From Halarcobacter anaerophilus (GTDB lineage Bacteria; Campylobacterota; Campylobacteria; Campylobacterales; Arcobacteraceae): 64,000 nucleotides of DNA. A model generated the notes under the pieces. It was not told the origin of the DNA and searched no databases. It worked only from the letters and a program-made list of their open reading frames with translations. Made by a program: the position numbers and the translations under genes. The stretch spans positions 2,170,001 through 2,234,000 of the forward strand of contig NZ_CP041070.1 of NCBI RefSeq assembly GCF_006459125.1, given 5' to 3'. Of the stretch, positions 21,363 through 30,899 are shown in pieces (within the stretch, counting starts at the first letter, position 1; each line of letters starts with the position of its first letter).

Positions 21363-21935
21363 TTAATATAAATACTTTACTATATCATCAAATATATCTA
21401 TATCGACAGAATATTTTTTCAATAAAGAAATCTTAATACAATTCTCAGGTTTTAAAATTAATTTAGCTCCTTTTTTAACATTAAGTTCTAAAAGCTTTTT
21501 GTAATATTTTTTAGGAAATATTACAGGAACACTAAGAGAATCATTATAAAAAGATGCACAAATTTTTTCATATTTTATATATGTAGTTAAAGTTTTATAA
21601 TGAGAAATTGGAATTAACGGTTGATCACATAACATTACCATTGTATTTTCATATACTATTGTATGGCTTATTCCAAATGACAAAGAACTCCCCATACCTT
21701 TTTTATATTCTTTATTATAAAGAATATTAATATTAAAATTTTTTATCTCATTTTCACAAATTTCTTTTTCGTGTCCTAACACGACAAAAACATCTGTTGA
21801 AATTTTTAAAGCTTTTTTAATAGCAATTTTTAATAAACTTTCATTTTTATATGTAACCAATTGTTTTGGATATCCAAGTCTGCTAGATGTTCCAGCAGCC
21901 AAAATTAAAATAGCGAGATGGTTTGTTTTTTTCAT
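21363..21935 (-). CDS. MocA/MobA-like NTP transferase (molybdenum cofactor cytidylyl/guanylyltransferase type)
   Basis: The start is set at ATG 21935 (190 aa), giving MKKTNHLAILILAAGTSSRLGYPKQL, the classic nucleotide-binding AAGxSxRxG...K motif. An upstream in-frame codon at 22013 would lie deep inside xdhC. The central MVMLCDQPLI is the metal-binding segment of the MobA/MocA group. It follows xdhC after one base and belongs with the molybdenum hydroxylase genes upstream. Likely role: attaching CMP (or GMP) to Moco for the IorAB-type enzyme. CTP versus GTP preference cannot be read. Confidence 0.82.
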   Translation of the reverse strand: MKKTNHLAILILAAGTSSRLGYPKQLVTYKNESLLKIAIKKALKISTDVFVVLGHEKEICENEIKNFNINILYNKEYKKGMGSSLSFGISHTIVYENTMVMLCDQPLIPISHYKTLTTYIKYEKICASFYNDSLSVPVIFPKKYYKKLLELNVKKGAKLILKPENCIKISLLKKYSVDIDIFDDIVKYLY

Positions 21936-21936
21936 T

Positions 21937-22719
21937 TTATATTTTCTTATTTTTATTTTTTTCAATTTCTGCACAAATTGAAAGAGCAATTGAGTGATCA
22001 GTATAACTTCCAAGATCTAATCCAATCGGAGCAAAAAACCTTTCATCATTTTCTAAATTAAACTGTTTTTTTTTACGTTGAACACTTTTTTTATTTCCCA
22101 TCAATCCTATATATTTCATATTTGTTTTAAGTAAAGCTTCCAAGTAAACATCATCAGTTTTAGGATCATGACTTAAAATGACAGAGGCATCATAAAAACT
22201 TAAATCCAAAATTAATATATCTTCTAAATTTGAAAGTTCGATTAATTCATCAGCTTGACTAACATACTCTTTTTTAATTTCCATATCAATAACTGTTGTT
22301 TTCCAAGTCATTAAATTTGCCATGGTAACCAATGAACTAACATGTGCTCCACTTCCAAAAATCAAAAGGGAATAAGGGGTTTTTATATATTTTTCAATCC
22401 CAAGATAATTATTTTTATAATAAAAAGGAATACTTAAATACTTACTCGTTCCATGTCCAGAAGATTCATTTTTAGGAAAAGATTCAAAAGTTTGACTTTC
22501 TCTTTTTTTTAAAGCCTTCATTGAAGTAAGTAATACTTGTTTTTGTAAAAAAGCACTTCCTAAAACACCTATAAACTCTTGTTTTGCGTTAACAAGCATT
22601 AAATTGCCTTTTTTTGTAAAGGTAGAACCTTCAGTATTTGTAACTATTGTCAAGGCAATATCAATTTTTTTGTTTTTACAATTTTCAATAAATTTCAAAT
22701 ATTGTTTATTTTCAAACAT
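21937..22719 (-). CDS. XdhC/CoxI family molybdenum hydroxylase maturation factor
   Basis: This 260-residue protein has an N-terminal XdhC_CoxI segment (TIVTNTEGSTFTKKGNLMLV) and a C-terminal Rossmann-type domain starting with LLIFGSGAHVSSL and including YIGLMGNKKSVQRK. XdhC proteins insert sulfurated Moco into xanthine dehydrogenase-family enzymes. It lies 6 nt after iorB-type and 1 nt before the MobA-like gene, so it serves that enzyme. Confidence 0.88.
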   Translation of the reverse strand: MFENKQYLKFIENCKNKKIDIALTIVTNTEGSTFTKKGNLMLVNAKQEFIGVLGSAFLQKQVLLTSMKALKKRESQTFESFPKNESSGHGTSKYLSIPFYYKNNYLGIEKYIKTPYSLLIFGSGAHVSSLVTMANLMTWKTTVIDMEIKKEYVSQADELIELSNLEDILILDLSFYDASVILSHDPKTDDVYLEALLKTNMKYIGLMGNKKSVQRKKKQFNLENDERFFAPIGLDLGSYTDHSIALSICAEIEKNKNKKI

Positions 22720-22725
22720 AATCTG

Positions 22726-24861
22726 CTAACCTATTTTAATGGGCATAGAGTGGTATCTTTTTCCAGTAGCATCAAATAGTGCATTTGGTACTGCTGCTAA
22801 GATTGGAGGAACACCTGGTTCTCCTATACCACCTATTTTTTCTCCTGAATTTATAATATTTACTTCTATTTCTGGAGCATCTGAAATTCTACTTACTTTA
22901 TAATCATAAAAATTATTTTGTGTAGCTTCACCATTATTTATTGTTATTTCACTATATTTAAGTGCGGCAATACCAAAGTTAATAGAACCCGCTATTTGGT
23001 TTTTCACATTTTGTGGATTGAAAGCAAATCCACAATCAACACTTGCCCATACTTTTTCTACTTTGAAATCATCTTTTGTAACTCTTACCTTTGCAATTTG
23101 AGCACTGATTGTTCCAAAAGATTCGTGAATAGCAACCCCATAACCAACATTTTTCTCTTTTTTTCTTTTTTCCCAATTTGCTTTTTTAGCTACATCTTTT
23201 AATATATTTATAAATCTGTGATCTTTTAACATATTTATTCTATATTCAATAGGGTCAACACCAGCTGCAAATGCTGCTTCATCAACTATACCTTCAACTG
23301 TTGGTGAACTTTGTGTATGACCAACTGATCTCCACCATAATACTGGTATTGGAGAGTCCATTGTAAATGCTTGCATATCATGATTATCTATATCATAAGG
23401 ATGATCTATCAATCCCTCTTTTTGAGCTCCATCTACACCATTTTTAAATCCAAAGGCTGCAAAAGGAGAACCTTTAAAAATAGATTGTGAAGCTACTTTT
23501 GCATCAAAAGCAGTTATATCTCCATGTTTATCTAAAGCAACTTTTACTTTATTTTTATATTTTGGTCTATAGTTACCCATTTTAATATCATCTTCTCTTG
23601 TCCATAAAGTCATAATTGGAAAATCTTCATCTTTTGAAACATAAGCTCCATCTAAAATAAAATCAAGGTTAATTGTCCCTCTTCTTCCAAACGCACCACC
23701 TAAATAAGGAGTATTATATGTAATATTTTCACCTTTAACACTTAACACTTTTGATATAGCTTTTAAAGCCATAGTTTGTGATTGAGATGATGACCAAACT
23801 GTTGCTTTATTTTTTTCATGGTGAACTACTACTCCTAATGGTTCCATTGGAGCATGTGCTAAAAATGGAAAATCATACTCTGCTTCAATTGTTTTTTCTG
23901 CAGTTTCAAAAGCTTTTTTTGAATCTCCATTTTTTCTCATTAAAGCACCATTTTTTTGCATTGCTTTTGAGTATTGTTCATTTAGTTCTTTATCACTTGT
24001 ATTTTTAAACTCATCTTTATCCCAAACAACATCGATATCAAATAGAGCTTGTTTTGCTATCCACCAATGCTCAGCAATAACAGCAATTCCTGAAGGGATT
24101 TGTTTTACTTTTATAACACCATCTTTTTTTAAAGCTTTACTTGCATCATAACTTTTAACTTTTGCTCCAAAAATAGTTGGATGGTAAACTGCTGCATATT
24201 TCATATTTGGAACTCTTACATCTATACCAAATTCTGCTTTTCCTGTAACTTTTTCCCACATTTCTTTTGGATGTCTAGAGTGTGGTTTCCCTACAAATTT
24301 ACAATCTTTTAGTTCTTTTATTTTAGGATTAGTAGGAACTTTCATCGATGATAAATCATTTACTAAATCACCAAATTTAAAACTCTCTTTTGTCTTTTTG
24401 TTAAATACTTTTGAGTCTTTTGTATAAACATCATAAGCTCTTACTTTCCATTTTTTAGTAGCTGCTTTGATTAACATTTCATTAACTGCTGCTCCTATTT
24501 TTCTCATTTCTAATTGTTTACTAAATACAGAAGAAGAACCACCTGTTATCATCAATGGACCAAAAACACTATAATATACTGGTGCTATTTTTGCAGGTAC
24601 AATATTGATATTTTTCCAATCAACATTTAACTCTTCTGCTATACACATAGCTAATGTTGTATATGTACCTTGTCCCATCTCGACTTGCCCAACAATAAAG
24701 TTGATATTATTATCTGGTGTTATTTCAACAAAAGCATTTGGTTGTAATGCTTTTTCATCTTTTTTAGTTTCGCTAGCTCTTGATTTAATTGGAATATAAA
24801 ATCCAATAACATATGCTGCACTTACAGCTGAAGTTATTTTTAAAAAATCTCTTCTTTTCAT
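22726..24861 (-). CDS. Molybdopterin-binding subunit of an isoquinoline 1-oxidoreductase-type hydroxylase (IorB-like)
   Basis: This 711-residue protein of the xanthine dehydrogenase superfamily has an N-terminal Tat signal (MKRRDFLKITSAVSAAYVIG), so it is exported with its partner. Moco-binding stretches include GQVEMGQGTYTTLAM, GGAFGRRG, PVLWWRSVGHTQS and near the C-terminus GGIGEPGVPP, which carries the catalytic Glu. It is followed by XdhC and MobA-like genes and preceded by the [2Fe-2S] subunit. The substrate is unknown; an aldehyde or N-heterocycle is expected. No dedicated cytochrome c gene is adjacent. Confidence 0.88.
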   Translation of the reverse strand: MKRRDFLKITSAVSAAYVIGFYIPIKSRASETKKDEKALQPNAFVEITPDNNINFIVGQVEMGQGTYTTLAMCIAEELNVDWKNINIVPAKIAPVYYSVFGPLMITGGSSSVFSKQLEMRKIGAAVNEMLIKAATKKWKVRAYDVYTKDSKVFNKKTKESFKFGDLVNDLSSMKVPTNPKIKELKDCKFVGKPHSRHPKEMWEKVTGKAEFGIDVRVPNMKYAAVYHPTIFGAKVKSYDASKALKKDGVIKVKQIPSGIAVIAEHWWIAKQALFDIDVVWDKDEFKNTSDKELNEQYSKAMQKNGALMRKNGDSKKAFETAEKTIEAEYDFPFLAHAPMEPLGVVVHHEKNKATVWSSSQSQTMALKAISKVLSVKGENITYNTPYLGGAFGRRGTINLDFILDGAYVSKDEDFPIMTLWTREDDIKMGNYRPKYKNKVKVALDKHGDITAFDAKVASQSIFKGSPFAAFGFKNGVDGAQKEGLIDHPYDIDNHDMQAFTMDSPIPVLWWRSVGHTQSSPTVEGIVDEAAFAAGVDPIEYRINMLKDHRFINILKDVAKKANWEKRKKEKNVGYGVAIHESFGTISAQIAKVRVTKDDFKVEKVWASVDCGFAFNPQNVKNQIAGSINFGIAALKYSEITINNGEATQNNFYDYKVSRISDAPEIEVNIINSGEKIGGIGEPGVPPILAAVPNALFDATGKRYHSMPIKIG

Positions 24862-24862
24862 C

Positions 24863-25318
24863 TTAAACCTCCGCTGTTGCAGCTTTTATAGCTGTTTTTA
24901 TTTTATTATATGTTCCACATCTACAGATATTGCCATCCATAGCTTTTATTATCTCTTCATCATTTGGTTTTGAATTTGTTTTTACTAAACTTGCTGCATT
25001 CATGATTTGTCCTGATTGACAATATCCGCATTGTACAACATCTTCTTGTACCCAGAATTTTTGTAATTTTTGTACAGTTTTATCTGTTTTTGTTTCTATT
25101 GTTGTTATTTTTTTATCACCTACCATACTAATAGGAGTTTGACAGGCACGTACGGCTTCATCTTCTAAAAGCACAGTACAGGCTCCACATTGTCCCACTC
25201 CGCATCCAAATTTTGTACCTGTAAGATTTAAGTGATCTCTTAAAACCCAAAGTAATGGTGTATCTGGATTAATATCTAAATTATAATTTTTGTCATTTAT
25301 TTTTATTTTAAAAGACAT
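24863..25318 (-). CDS. [2Fe-2S] subunit of an isoquinoline 1-oxidoreductase-type hydroxylase (IorA-like)
   Basis: ATG 25318 (151 aa) has AAGGAA upstream and is preferred over an earlier codon at 25354. The N-terminal plant-type [2Fe-2S] ligands are C39, C44, C47 and C59; the C-terminal helical cluster has C97, C100, C132 and C134 (CGYCQSG...CRCGTY). It lies 1 nt before iorB-type and would ride through the Tat pathway with it. It transfers electrons from the Mo centre to an unknown acceptor. Confidence 0.92.
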   Translation of the reverse strand: MSFKIKINDKNYNLDINPDTPLLWVLRDHLNLTGTKFGCGVGQCGACTVLLEDEAVRACQTPISMVGDKKITTIETKTDKTVQKLQKFWVQEDVVQCGYCQSGQIMNAASLVKTNSKPNDEEIIKAMDGNICRCGTYNKIKTAIKAATAEV

Positions 25319-25406
25319 TTTATTCCTTTTTATATTATATATTTTAATTCTCAATTCAAATTATGATTGTTACAAACTACCTATAATTTATTTTCTACTA
25401 ATTTTT

Positions 25407-25830
25407 TCAACTTACTTTTTTTATTGAATAAAATAATAACCCAAATGTACCCATACTTAAGGCTACCACTTGTTTCATTGTTGCTTTCGTTCTAAAGATT
25501 ATCATAAATAAAAAATATGTAAGCAAAGGGACTAAAGAGGTAACCAGAGTTTCTTTATATCTAGCTTTCCCATCTGCAAGTCCTGCAAAAAAACATATAA
25601 CTATATACTGCACTTAACAATCCAACTAAATTAGTTTTTAAAGATCTTTTATATAAAAAATTACTGCTATCATCTCGATAAAAGATATAAAATATCTCCA
25701 AAAGGATAATACTTGAATGTTTTAGTGTTCAACTGCAACTTTCTCTGAGGTCAAAGAAATTCCCTGAAGTAACATGCCCTAACCATTCCAATGAAGTATA
25801 TACTTTTATTCTCTTTTTTATACATTAAAA
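25407..25830 (-). pseudogene. Degraded EamA/DMT-family transporter
   Basis: The longest open piece (25407-25613, 68 aa) reads TSLVPLLTYFLFMII...MGTFGLLFYSIKK, like the last two helices of an EamA permease. Upstream on the same strand broken frames give FWRYFISFIEMIAVIFYI and GISLTSEKVAVEH, like the first half. Stops and missing central helices show that the gene is dead. The remaining bases hold nothing else that I can identify. Confidence 0.55.
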
Positions 25831-26853
25831 TGCTCTAATGTAAGAAGAATCTATAAGCTCTTTTTCTTTTAATTCATTCGCTGCTATAAATGTAAAATTA
25901 GGTGAACGTAATAATTCTCTTCCATACGCCACAAAGTCACAATATTTTTCTTCTAAAAGTTTTTCCCCTTGTTTTGCCGTTGTGATTAATCCAACAGCAA
26001 TTACAGGAATATTTACCTCTTTTTTTATATCTTTTGCAAAATCAGCTTGATAGAGAGGTTTGATCTTTAATGGTTTATTTGTGTTTTCTTGATTTCCACC
26101 TGATGAAACATGAATAGAATCAACTCCTACTTTTTCAAGTTCTTTTGATAGGTAAATCGAATCATTAATATTCCAACCCTCTTGCATCCATTCATCAGCA
26201 CTTATTCTAACAATTATAGGTAAATCTACTTTTTGCTTAAGCTCTTTTGCTATTTCTAAAGTTAGTCTACACCTATTTTCTAAACTTCCACCATAAATAT
26301 CATTTCTGAAATTACTTAGAGGTGATAAAAATTCACATAAAAAATATCCATGTGCAGCGTGAAGTTCAATTGCATTATAATTAGCAAGTTTAGCTCTAAG
26401 TGCTGCTTTGATAAATAATTCTTTTATTCTTTTTATCTCTTCTATTGTTGCCTCTTTAGGCATTTTAAAAGGTTTATCTTCACTAAAAGCAATGGCACTT
26501 GGTGCAATTGGAGTTTCGTTTTCAACATTACATTTTCTACCAGCATGTGCTAGTTGTATTGCTGTTTTTGCTCCAAAAGAATGCATTTGTTCATTTAATT
26601 TTTTGTGTGAATCTATGAAAGAATCATCCCAAAGGCCTAAGTCATTTGCTGATATTCTTCCTCTTGGTTCAACGGCAGTTGCTTCAAGAATAATAAATCC
26701 AACTCCGCCAATAGCTCTTGCTAAATAATGACCCTTATGAAAAGTTTTTAATTCACCACTATTATCACTTTTATACATACACATAGGTGGCATAACAATT
26801 CTATTTTTCAATTTCAAATTTTCTATTTGACCTTCTTCTAATAACAAACTCAT
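25825..26853 (-). CDS. Old yellow enzyme family NADPH dehydrogenase (NamA/YqjM-like)
   Basis: This 342-residue FMN-dependent ene-reductase begins LENLKLKNRIVMPPMCMYKS-like; C25 and Y27 match the YqjM-class active-site cysteine and tyrosine. Also present are IQLAHAGRK, the LHAAHGYF active-site His segment, and RISADEW. The class reduces C=C bonds of unsaturated carbonyls and nitro-compounds and is induced by electrophiles. It is the last gene of a minus-strand redox cluster that begins at the Fe-ADH gene. Confidence 0.9.
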   Translation of the reverse strand: MSLLLEEGQIENLKLKNRIVMPPMCMYKSDNSGELKTFHKGHYLARAIGGVGFIILEATAVEPRGRISANDLGLWDDSFIDSHKKLNEQMHSFGAKTAIQLAHAGRKCNVENETPIAPSAIAFSEDKPFKMPKEATIEEIKRIKELFIKAALRAKLANYNAIELHAAHGYFLCEFLSPLSNFRNDIYGGSLENRCRLTLEIAKELKQKVDLPIIVRISADEWMQEGWNINDSIYLSKELEKVGVDSIHVSSGGNQENTNKPLKIKPLYQADFAKDIKKEVNIPVIAVGLITTAKQGEKLLEEKYCDFVAYGRELLRSPNFTFIAANELKEKELIDSSYIRAF

Positions 26854-26865
26854 GTAAACTCCTTT

Positions 26866-27615
26866 TTAATCTTTAAACTCAAAACCTTGGCTTTTATAAT
26901 TTTTAGCAATTTTTCTAGAATATATATTTTTATAATAGTTTGCTGTTTGTTCACAATACGATTGTAAATAATCCATATTATGATCCTCTCTAAACTGTTT
27001 CATCTGTTTTTCATAAGCAATCACACCATCTTTTACTTTTATATCACTATATGTATCTTCAAAAGAAAAACTATTTATAGGAACTCTTGGTTTTAATGGA
27101 GCTTCAAGTGCTTCTTTTGTGGGGACACCAATTGTTGTAGCAACTATTGGAAATGTTTGAGGAGGTAGCCCTAATAATTTTATCATTGATTCAGGTGCAC
27201 TTCTAATTGCTCCAATAGCTGTTGTTCCATAACCCAAAGATTCAGCAGCAACTTGAATAGCATTTAGCATAATTCCCGCATCAACTGCACCGACTAGTAC
27301 ACCTTCTGCTGATTTTTCTATAAGCTGTGTTTCTCCAGCTTGTTCAACTGCAAAAGCTGTTCTGTTAAAATCAACAACAATTGTGATAAATACATCAGAA
27401 GTAGCGATTTGTGGTTGACCTCCACAAAGTTCAGCAATTTTTTTAATTGTTGCTTTATCTTTTGTATATACTAAAGATATTTGTTGTCCATTTATTGATG
27501 TTGGACATCTTTGTGCGGTTCTAATAATAAGTTCTAAATCTTCAGATTTTACATTTTCACCTGTAAATTGTCTAATAGATTTTCTAGAACTTAATTGTTT
27601 AATAATGTGATTCAT
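26866..27615 (-). CDS. NfsA/FRP-type NADPH-dependent flavin/nitroreductase
   Basis: The 249-residue nitroreductase-fold protein shows SSRKSIRQFTGENV at the N-terminus, CPTSINGQQ, and a long C-terminal extension typical of the NfsA/FRP subgroup (GVPTKEALEAPLKPRVP). It uses FMN for two-electron reduction of nitroaromatics or quinones. The gene is in series with OYE and ALDH genes on the same strand. Confidence 0.88.
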   Translation of the reverse strand: MNHIIKQLSSRKSIRQFTGENVKSEDLELIIRTAQRCPTSINGQQISLVYTKDKATIKKIAELCGGQPQIATSDVFITIVVDFNRTAFAVEQAGETQLIEKSAEGVLVGAVDAGIMLNAIQVAAESLGYGTTAIGAIRSAPESMIKLLGLPPQTFPIVATTIGVPTKEALEAPLKPRVPINSFSFEDTYSDIKVKDGVIAYEKQMKQFREDHNMDYLQSYCEQTANYYKNIYSRKIAKNYKSQGFEFKD

Positions 27616-27659
27616 GACTACTCCTTTTTTTATGTTTTTATTATAGTGTTATTGTACAT

Positions 27660-29015
27660 TTAAAATGTACGAATAAGTTTTTCATTTACAAATTCTTTAA
27701 TACCTAGATGACCTAATTCACGACCATATCCAGATTTTTTAACACCTCCCATAGGCATACTTGAATATGTCCATGACATTTGATTTATAAAAGCAGTTCC
27801 AGATTCAAGTTTTTGAGCAACTCGTAAACCTCTTTTTTCATCACTAGTATAAACTGAACTTCCAAGACCGAATAAACTATTATTAGCTACTTCTATAGCT
27901 TCATCTTCATCTTTTACAATAAATATATTAGCAACAGGACCAAAAATCTCTTCTTCAAAAGCAGGAACACCTTTTGGTATATTTGTTAAAATAGTAGGAG
28001 ATATAAATGCATTATTCCTTTCTCCACCAAGTAGTAATATAGCACCACCTTCAACAGATTTTTTAATTTGATTTTCTACATCAATTGCTGCTTTTTCATT
28101 ACATAAAGGACCATAGTGTTCACCTTCTACACTTGGATCTCCTGCTTCAAGATTACCTAGTTTTTCTTTAAGTCTACTCAAAAAATTTTCTGCAATTGAT
28201 TCGATTAAAATAATACGCTTAGGAGAAATACAAATTTGTCCACTACCTAACATTTTAGTTTCTGCTAAATAATCAGCAGTTTTTTCTATATTAGCATCTT
28301 CAAGTACGATAAAAGGATCAGTTCCACCAAGTTCAAGAACAGTTTTCTTAACATTTTTACCTGCTTGTTCTGCAACTTTAGAACCAGCTATATTACTACC
28401 GGTAAAGGAAACACCTTGCACTCTATCATCAGCAATTACTATTCCTGCATTTTTTCCAGAAACTACAACATTGGTATAAACACCTTTGGGTGCTCCTGCA
28501 TCAAGCATAATTTGTTCAAATGCAGCAGAACACTGTTGTACATTTGAAGCATGCTTAGTAACAATTACATTTCCTGCCATTAAATTTGGCGCGGTACCTC
28601 TAGCTGGTTGATAAAATGGAAAATTCCAAGGTTGAATACCAAATATAATACCAACTGGTTGATTAAATATTGTTCCTTCTCCATCTTTTGTTATTAATTT
28701 TGTAGGTGATAATAATTTTTCACCTTCATCTGCATAATAATCAAAAATATCAGAAACTAAATCAATTTCTGCACGCCCATGCTCAAGTTTTTTACCCATT
28801 TCTTTAGCCATTAATATTGACAACTCTTCTTTTTTATCTCTAAACAATTCAGCAGCTCTTTTAAGAACTTTTGCTCTTTGTTCAAAAGATGTATCCTTCC
28901 ATGATTTATAAGCTTTATTAGCTTTAGTAATTATTTTATTAATTTCTTCTTCTGTCATTTCTTCAAAAGTTGCTAATACTTCATTGTTATATGGATTAAT
29001 TGATTTTATAGACAT
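27660..29015 (-). CDS. NAD(P)-dependent aldehyde dehydrogenase, succinate-semialdehyde dehydrogenase type
   Basis: This 451-residue ALDH has the catalytic cysteine C262 (SGQICISPKR) and general base E228 (LELGGTDP); IQPWNFPFYQP and SFTGSNIAG form the substrate/NAD site. The sequence is closest to the short YneI/SSADH-type group. It would oxidise aldehydes, pairing functionally with the Fe-alcohol dehydrogenase of the same cluster. The exact substrate is not readable. Confidence 0.87.
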   Translation of the reverse strand: MSIKSINPYNNEVLATFEEMTEEEINKIITKANKAYKSWKDTSFEQRAKVLKRAAELFRDKKEELSILMAKEMGKKLEHGRAEIDLVSDIFDYYADEGEKLLSPTKLITKDGEGTIFNQPVGIIFGIQPWNFPFYQPARGTAPNLMAGNVIVTKHASNVQQCSAAFEQIMLDAGAPKGVYTNVVVSGKNAGIVIADDRVQGVSFTGSNIAGSKVAEQAGKNVKKTVLELGGTDPFIVLEDANIEKTADYLAETKMLGSGQICISPKRIILIESIAENFLSRLKEKLGNLEAGDPSVEGEHYGPLCNEKAAIDVENQIKKSVEGGAILLLGGERNNAFISPTILTNIPKGVPAFEEEIFGPVANIFIVKDEDEAIEVANNSLFGLGSSVYTSDEKRGLRVAQKLESGTAFINQMSWTYSSMPMGGVKKSGYGRELGHLGIKEFVNEKLIRTF

Positions 29016-29061
29016 TTTTTCTCCTAATTTTTATTATAAATAATTTAGCATCACCATTTAT

Positions 29062-29538
29062 CTATAATATATTCTCAATATCTTTTTTTAAAGAAAGTGG
29101 TTTTGTAATAGGTGCATATCTATTTATTACTTTACCTTTTTTATTAATTAAGAACTTTGTAAAGTTCCATTTAATTCTTTTACTTTCTAATATTCCTGTT
29201 TTTTCTTCTTTTAGATACTTATACAATGGTGCTTCATTTTTTCCATTAACTTCAACTTTTGCAAACATATCAAATTGTACATTATATGTTAAAGAACAAA
29301 AGTTTTTAATCTCTTCTTCATTTCCTGGTTCTTGATTTGAGAACTCATTTGAAGGAAAACCTAAAACCATAAAGTTTTTATTTTTATAAGTTTCGTATAA
29401 TTCTTCTAATTCTTCGTATTGAGAAGTAAAACCACACTTACTAGCTACATTCACAATAAGTAAAGTTTTATCTTTATATTTTGACATTGATACATCATTC
29501 CCATCAATATCTTTAACATTAAAATCATAAATATTCAT
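29062..29538 (-). CDS. Glutathione peroxidase-family thiol peroxidase
   Basis: The 158-residue protein has the peroxidatic cysteine C35 in VASKCGFTSQY, the family signature LGFPSNEFSNQEPG, and KWNFTKFLI with the catalytic Trp. Selenocysteine is replaced by Cys, as usual in bacteria, and the real reductant is probably thioredoxin. It lies 2 nt after the DoxX gene and is part of the detoxification run. Confidence 0.92.
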   Translation of the reverse strand: MNIYDFNVKDIDGNDVSMSKYKDKTLLIVNVASKCGFTSQYEELEELYETYKNKNFMVLGFPSNEFSNQEPGNEEEIKNFCSLTYNVQFDMFAKVEVNGKNEAPLYKYLKEEKTGILESKRIKWNFTKFLINKKGKVINRYAPITKPLSLKKDIENIL

Positions 29539-29540
29539 AA

Positions 29541-29921
29541 CTAATCCTTAATAGTTTTTCTTGTATAAATATAAGCCCAAGCTATAAGTATTAGCTGAAT
29601 TGGTAATCTTACTAAAAGTGCTGTTTCACTCATATCAGGAAAATCCGTATGATTTAAATACATATTAATATTTGCAGGAAAAATTGCTATAAAAAGTAGT
29701 ATTATTCCTATTGCAGCTTTTCTTGTTGTTTTGTAGATTACTAACAACACACCTAAAACTATTTCTAATACTCCACTTGCATAAACAATAAATTCATGAA
29801 AAGGTAAATATGAAGGCATTGCTTTCAAATAAAATTCTGTTTTTGTAAAATGAGCAATACCACCAAATACTAATAATATTCCTAATAAATACTTAAATAC
29901 AATATATAATAATTTTTTCAT
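29541..29921 (-). CDS. DoxX-like small membrane protein
   Basis: This 126-residue protein has four hydrophobic helices, with GGIAHFTKTEFYLKAMPSYLPFH and a following YASGVLEIVLGVLL typical of DoxX/MauE-related membrane proteins linked to thiol or redox stress. Only 2 nt separate it from the glutathione peroxidase gene. Its function is not established. Confidence 0.78.
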   Translation of the reverse strand: MKKLLYIVFKYLLGILLVFGGIAHFTKTEFYLKAMPSYLPFHEFIVYASGVLEIVLGVLLVIYKTTRKAAIGIILLFIAIFPANINMYLNHTDFPDMSETALLVRLPIQLILIAWAYIYTRKTIKD

Positions 29922-29935
29922 TGTAGTAACAACTT

Positions 29936-30571
29936 TTATTTTATAAACTCAACTACATTTTTAAAAGGTAGTCTAAAGTGTTCTGATTGAGGATTTAACC
30001 TATATCCAAAAGGAAGGATTAATGACAATTGAAATTTTGATGTATCTAATCCAAGTAATTTTTCAATATTTTCTTTTTCAAATCCTTCAATAGGACAAGA
30101 ATCTATACCTTTTATAGCTGCAGCTGTCATCATATTTGCTGCGGCTATATAAGTTTGTTTCGAACTCCATGCGTAAATATTCTCATCACTTTCAAGTACT
30201 TTTGTAACTATTAAATGATTTTTATAGAGATTGTCGTAAAATTCTCTTTTATCTTGGGGCATTTCACGTCTTCTAAATCTTTTAGCAGGAATTCCACTTT
30301 CAGGCTTTAAATTTTCTATAGCTGCTAAAATAATAATTAAATGTGAAGAAGTTGTAATTTGTTGCTGATTCCAACAATATGGTTTAATTTTTGCTTTTAA
30401 ATCCTCATTTGTTATTACTAAAAATTTCCATCCCTCCTGACCAAAGGAACTTGGACTTTTTCTTCCTGCTTCTAAAATATAATTTATATCTTCATCTAAT
30501 ATCTTTTTCGTGTCATCAAAAACTTTACACGCATGTCGAAAATCCATTGCTTCCATAAAATCTTTTTTCAT
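29936..30571 (-). CDS. Nitroreductase-family NAD(P)H-dependent oxidoreductase
   Basis: This 211-residue FMN protein has FRHACKVFD near the N-terminus, GRKSPSSFGQEGWKFLV (flavin site), and a C-terminal LSLILPFGYR. It differs in subgroup from the NfsA-type gene of the same cluster. It likely reduces quinones or nitro-compounds. Confidence 0.87.
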   Translation of the reverse strand: MKKDFMEAMDFRHACKVFDDTKKILDEDINYILEAGRKSPSSFGQEGWKFLVITNEDLKAKIKPYCWNQQQITTSSHLIIILAAIENLKPESGIPAKRFRRREMPQDKREFYDNLYKNHLIVTKVLESDENIYAWSSKQTYIAAANMMTAAAIKGIDSCPIEGFEKENIEKLLGLDTSKFQLSLILPFGYRLNPQSEHFRLPFKNVVEFIK

Positions 30572-30580
30572 ATCTATCCT

Positions 30581-30871
30581 TTATATTTTCTCTAATTTAG
30601 TAATTTCTAAGTTTTCCAATTTGTTTTTTGTATTTTTTATAAATACTTGAAAATGTTCTTTTTTCATATGTATATCTAAAAATTGACTATTCTCCCATGT
30701 TTCAATAAAAGTAAAACAATTTTCATCATTTAAATCTTTGTGAAGATCATATTGAATACAACCAAAATCATTATTATGGGTAGTTTTATGTAAATTTACT
30801 AATAAAGGATATACATCTTGTGTAAACTCTTTTTTAATTTTAATTTTTGCTACGATTGTTATTTTTGACAT
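30581..30871 (-). CDS. Antibiotic biosynthesis monooxygenase (ABM) domain protein, YgiN-like
   Basis: The 96-residue single-domain protein reads TIVAKIKIKKEF...TFIETWENSQFLDIHMKKEHFQ, a dimeric alpha-beta barrel of the ABM/YgiN type. YgiN-like quinol monooxygenases often occur next to mdaB-like NADPH quinone reductases, and an MdaB-like gene lies immediately upstream here. A quinone-redox role is therefore likely. Confidence 0.85.
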   Translation of the reverse strand: MSKITIVAKIKIKKEFTQDVYPLLVNLHKTTHNNDFGCIQYDLHKDLNDENCFTFIETWENSQFLDIHMKKEHFQVFIKNTKNKLENLEITKLEKI

Positions 30872-30899
30872 TATTGATTCCTTTTATCACCATTATATT

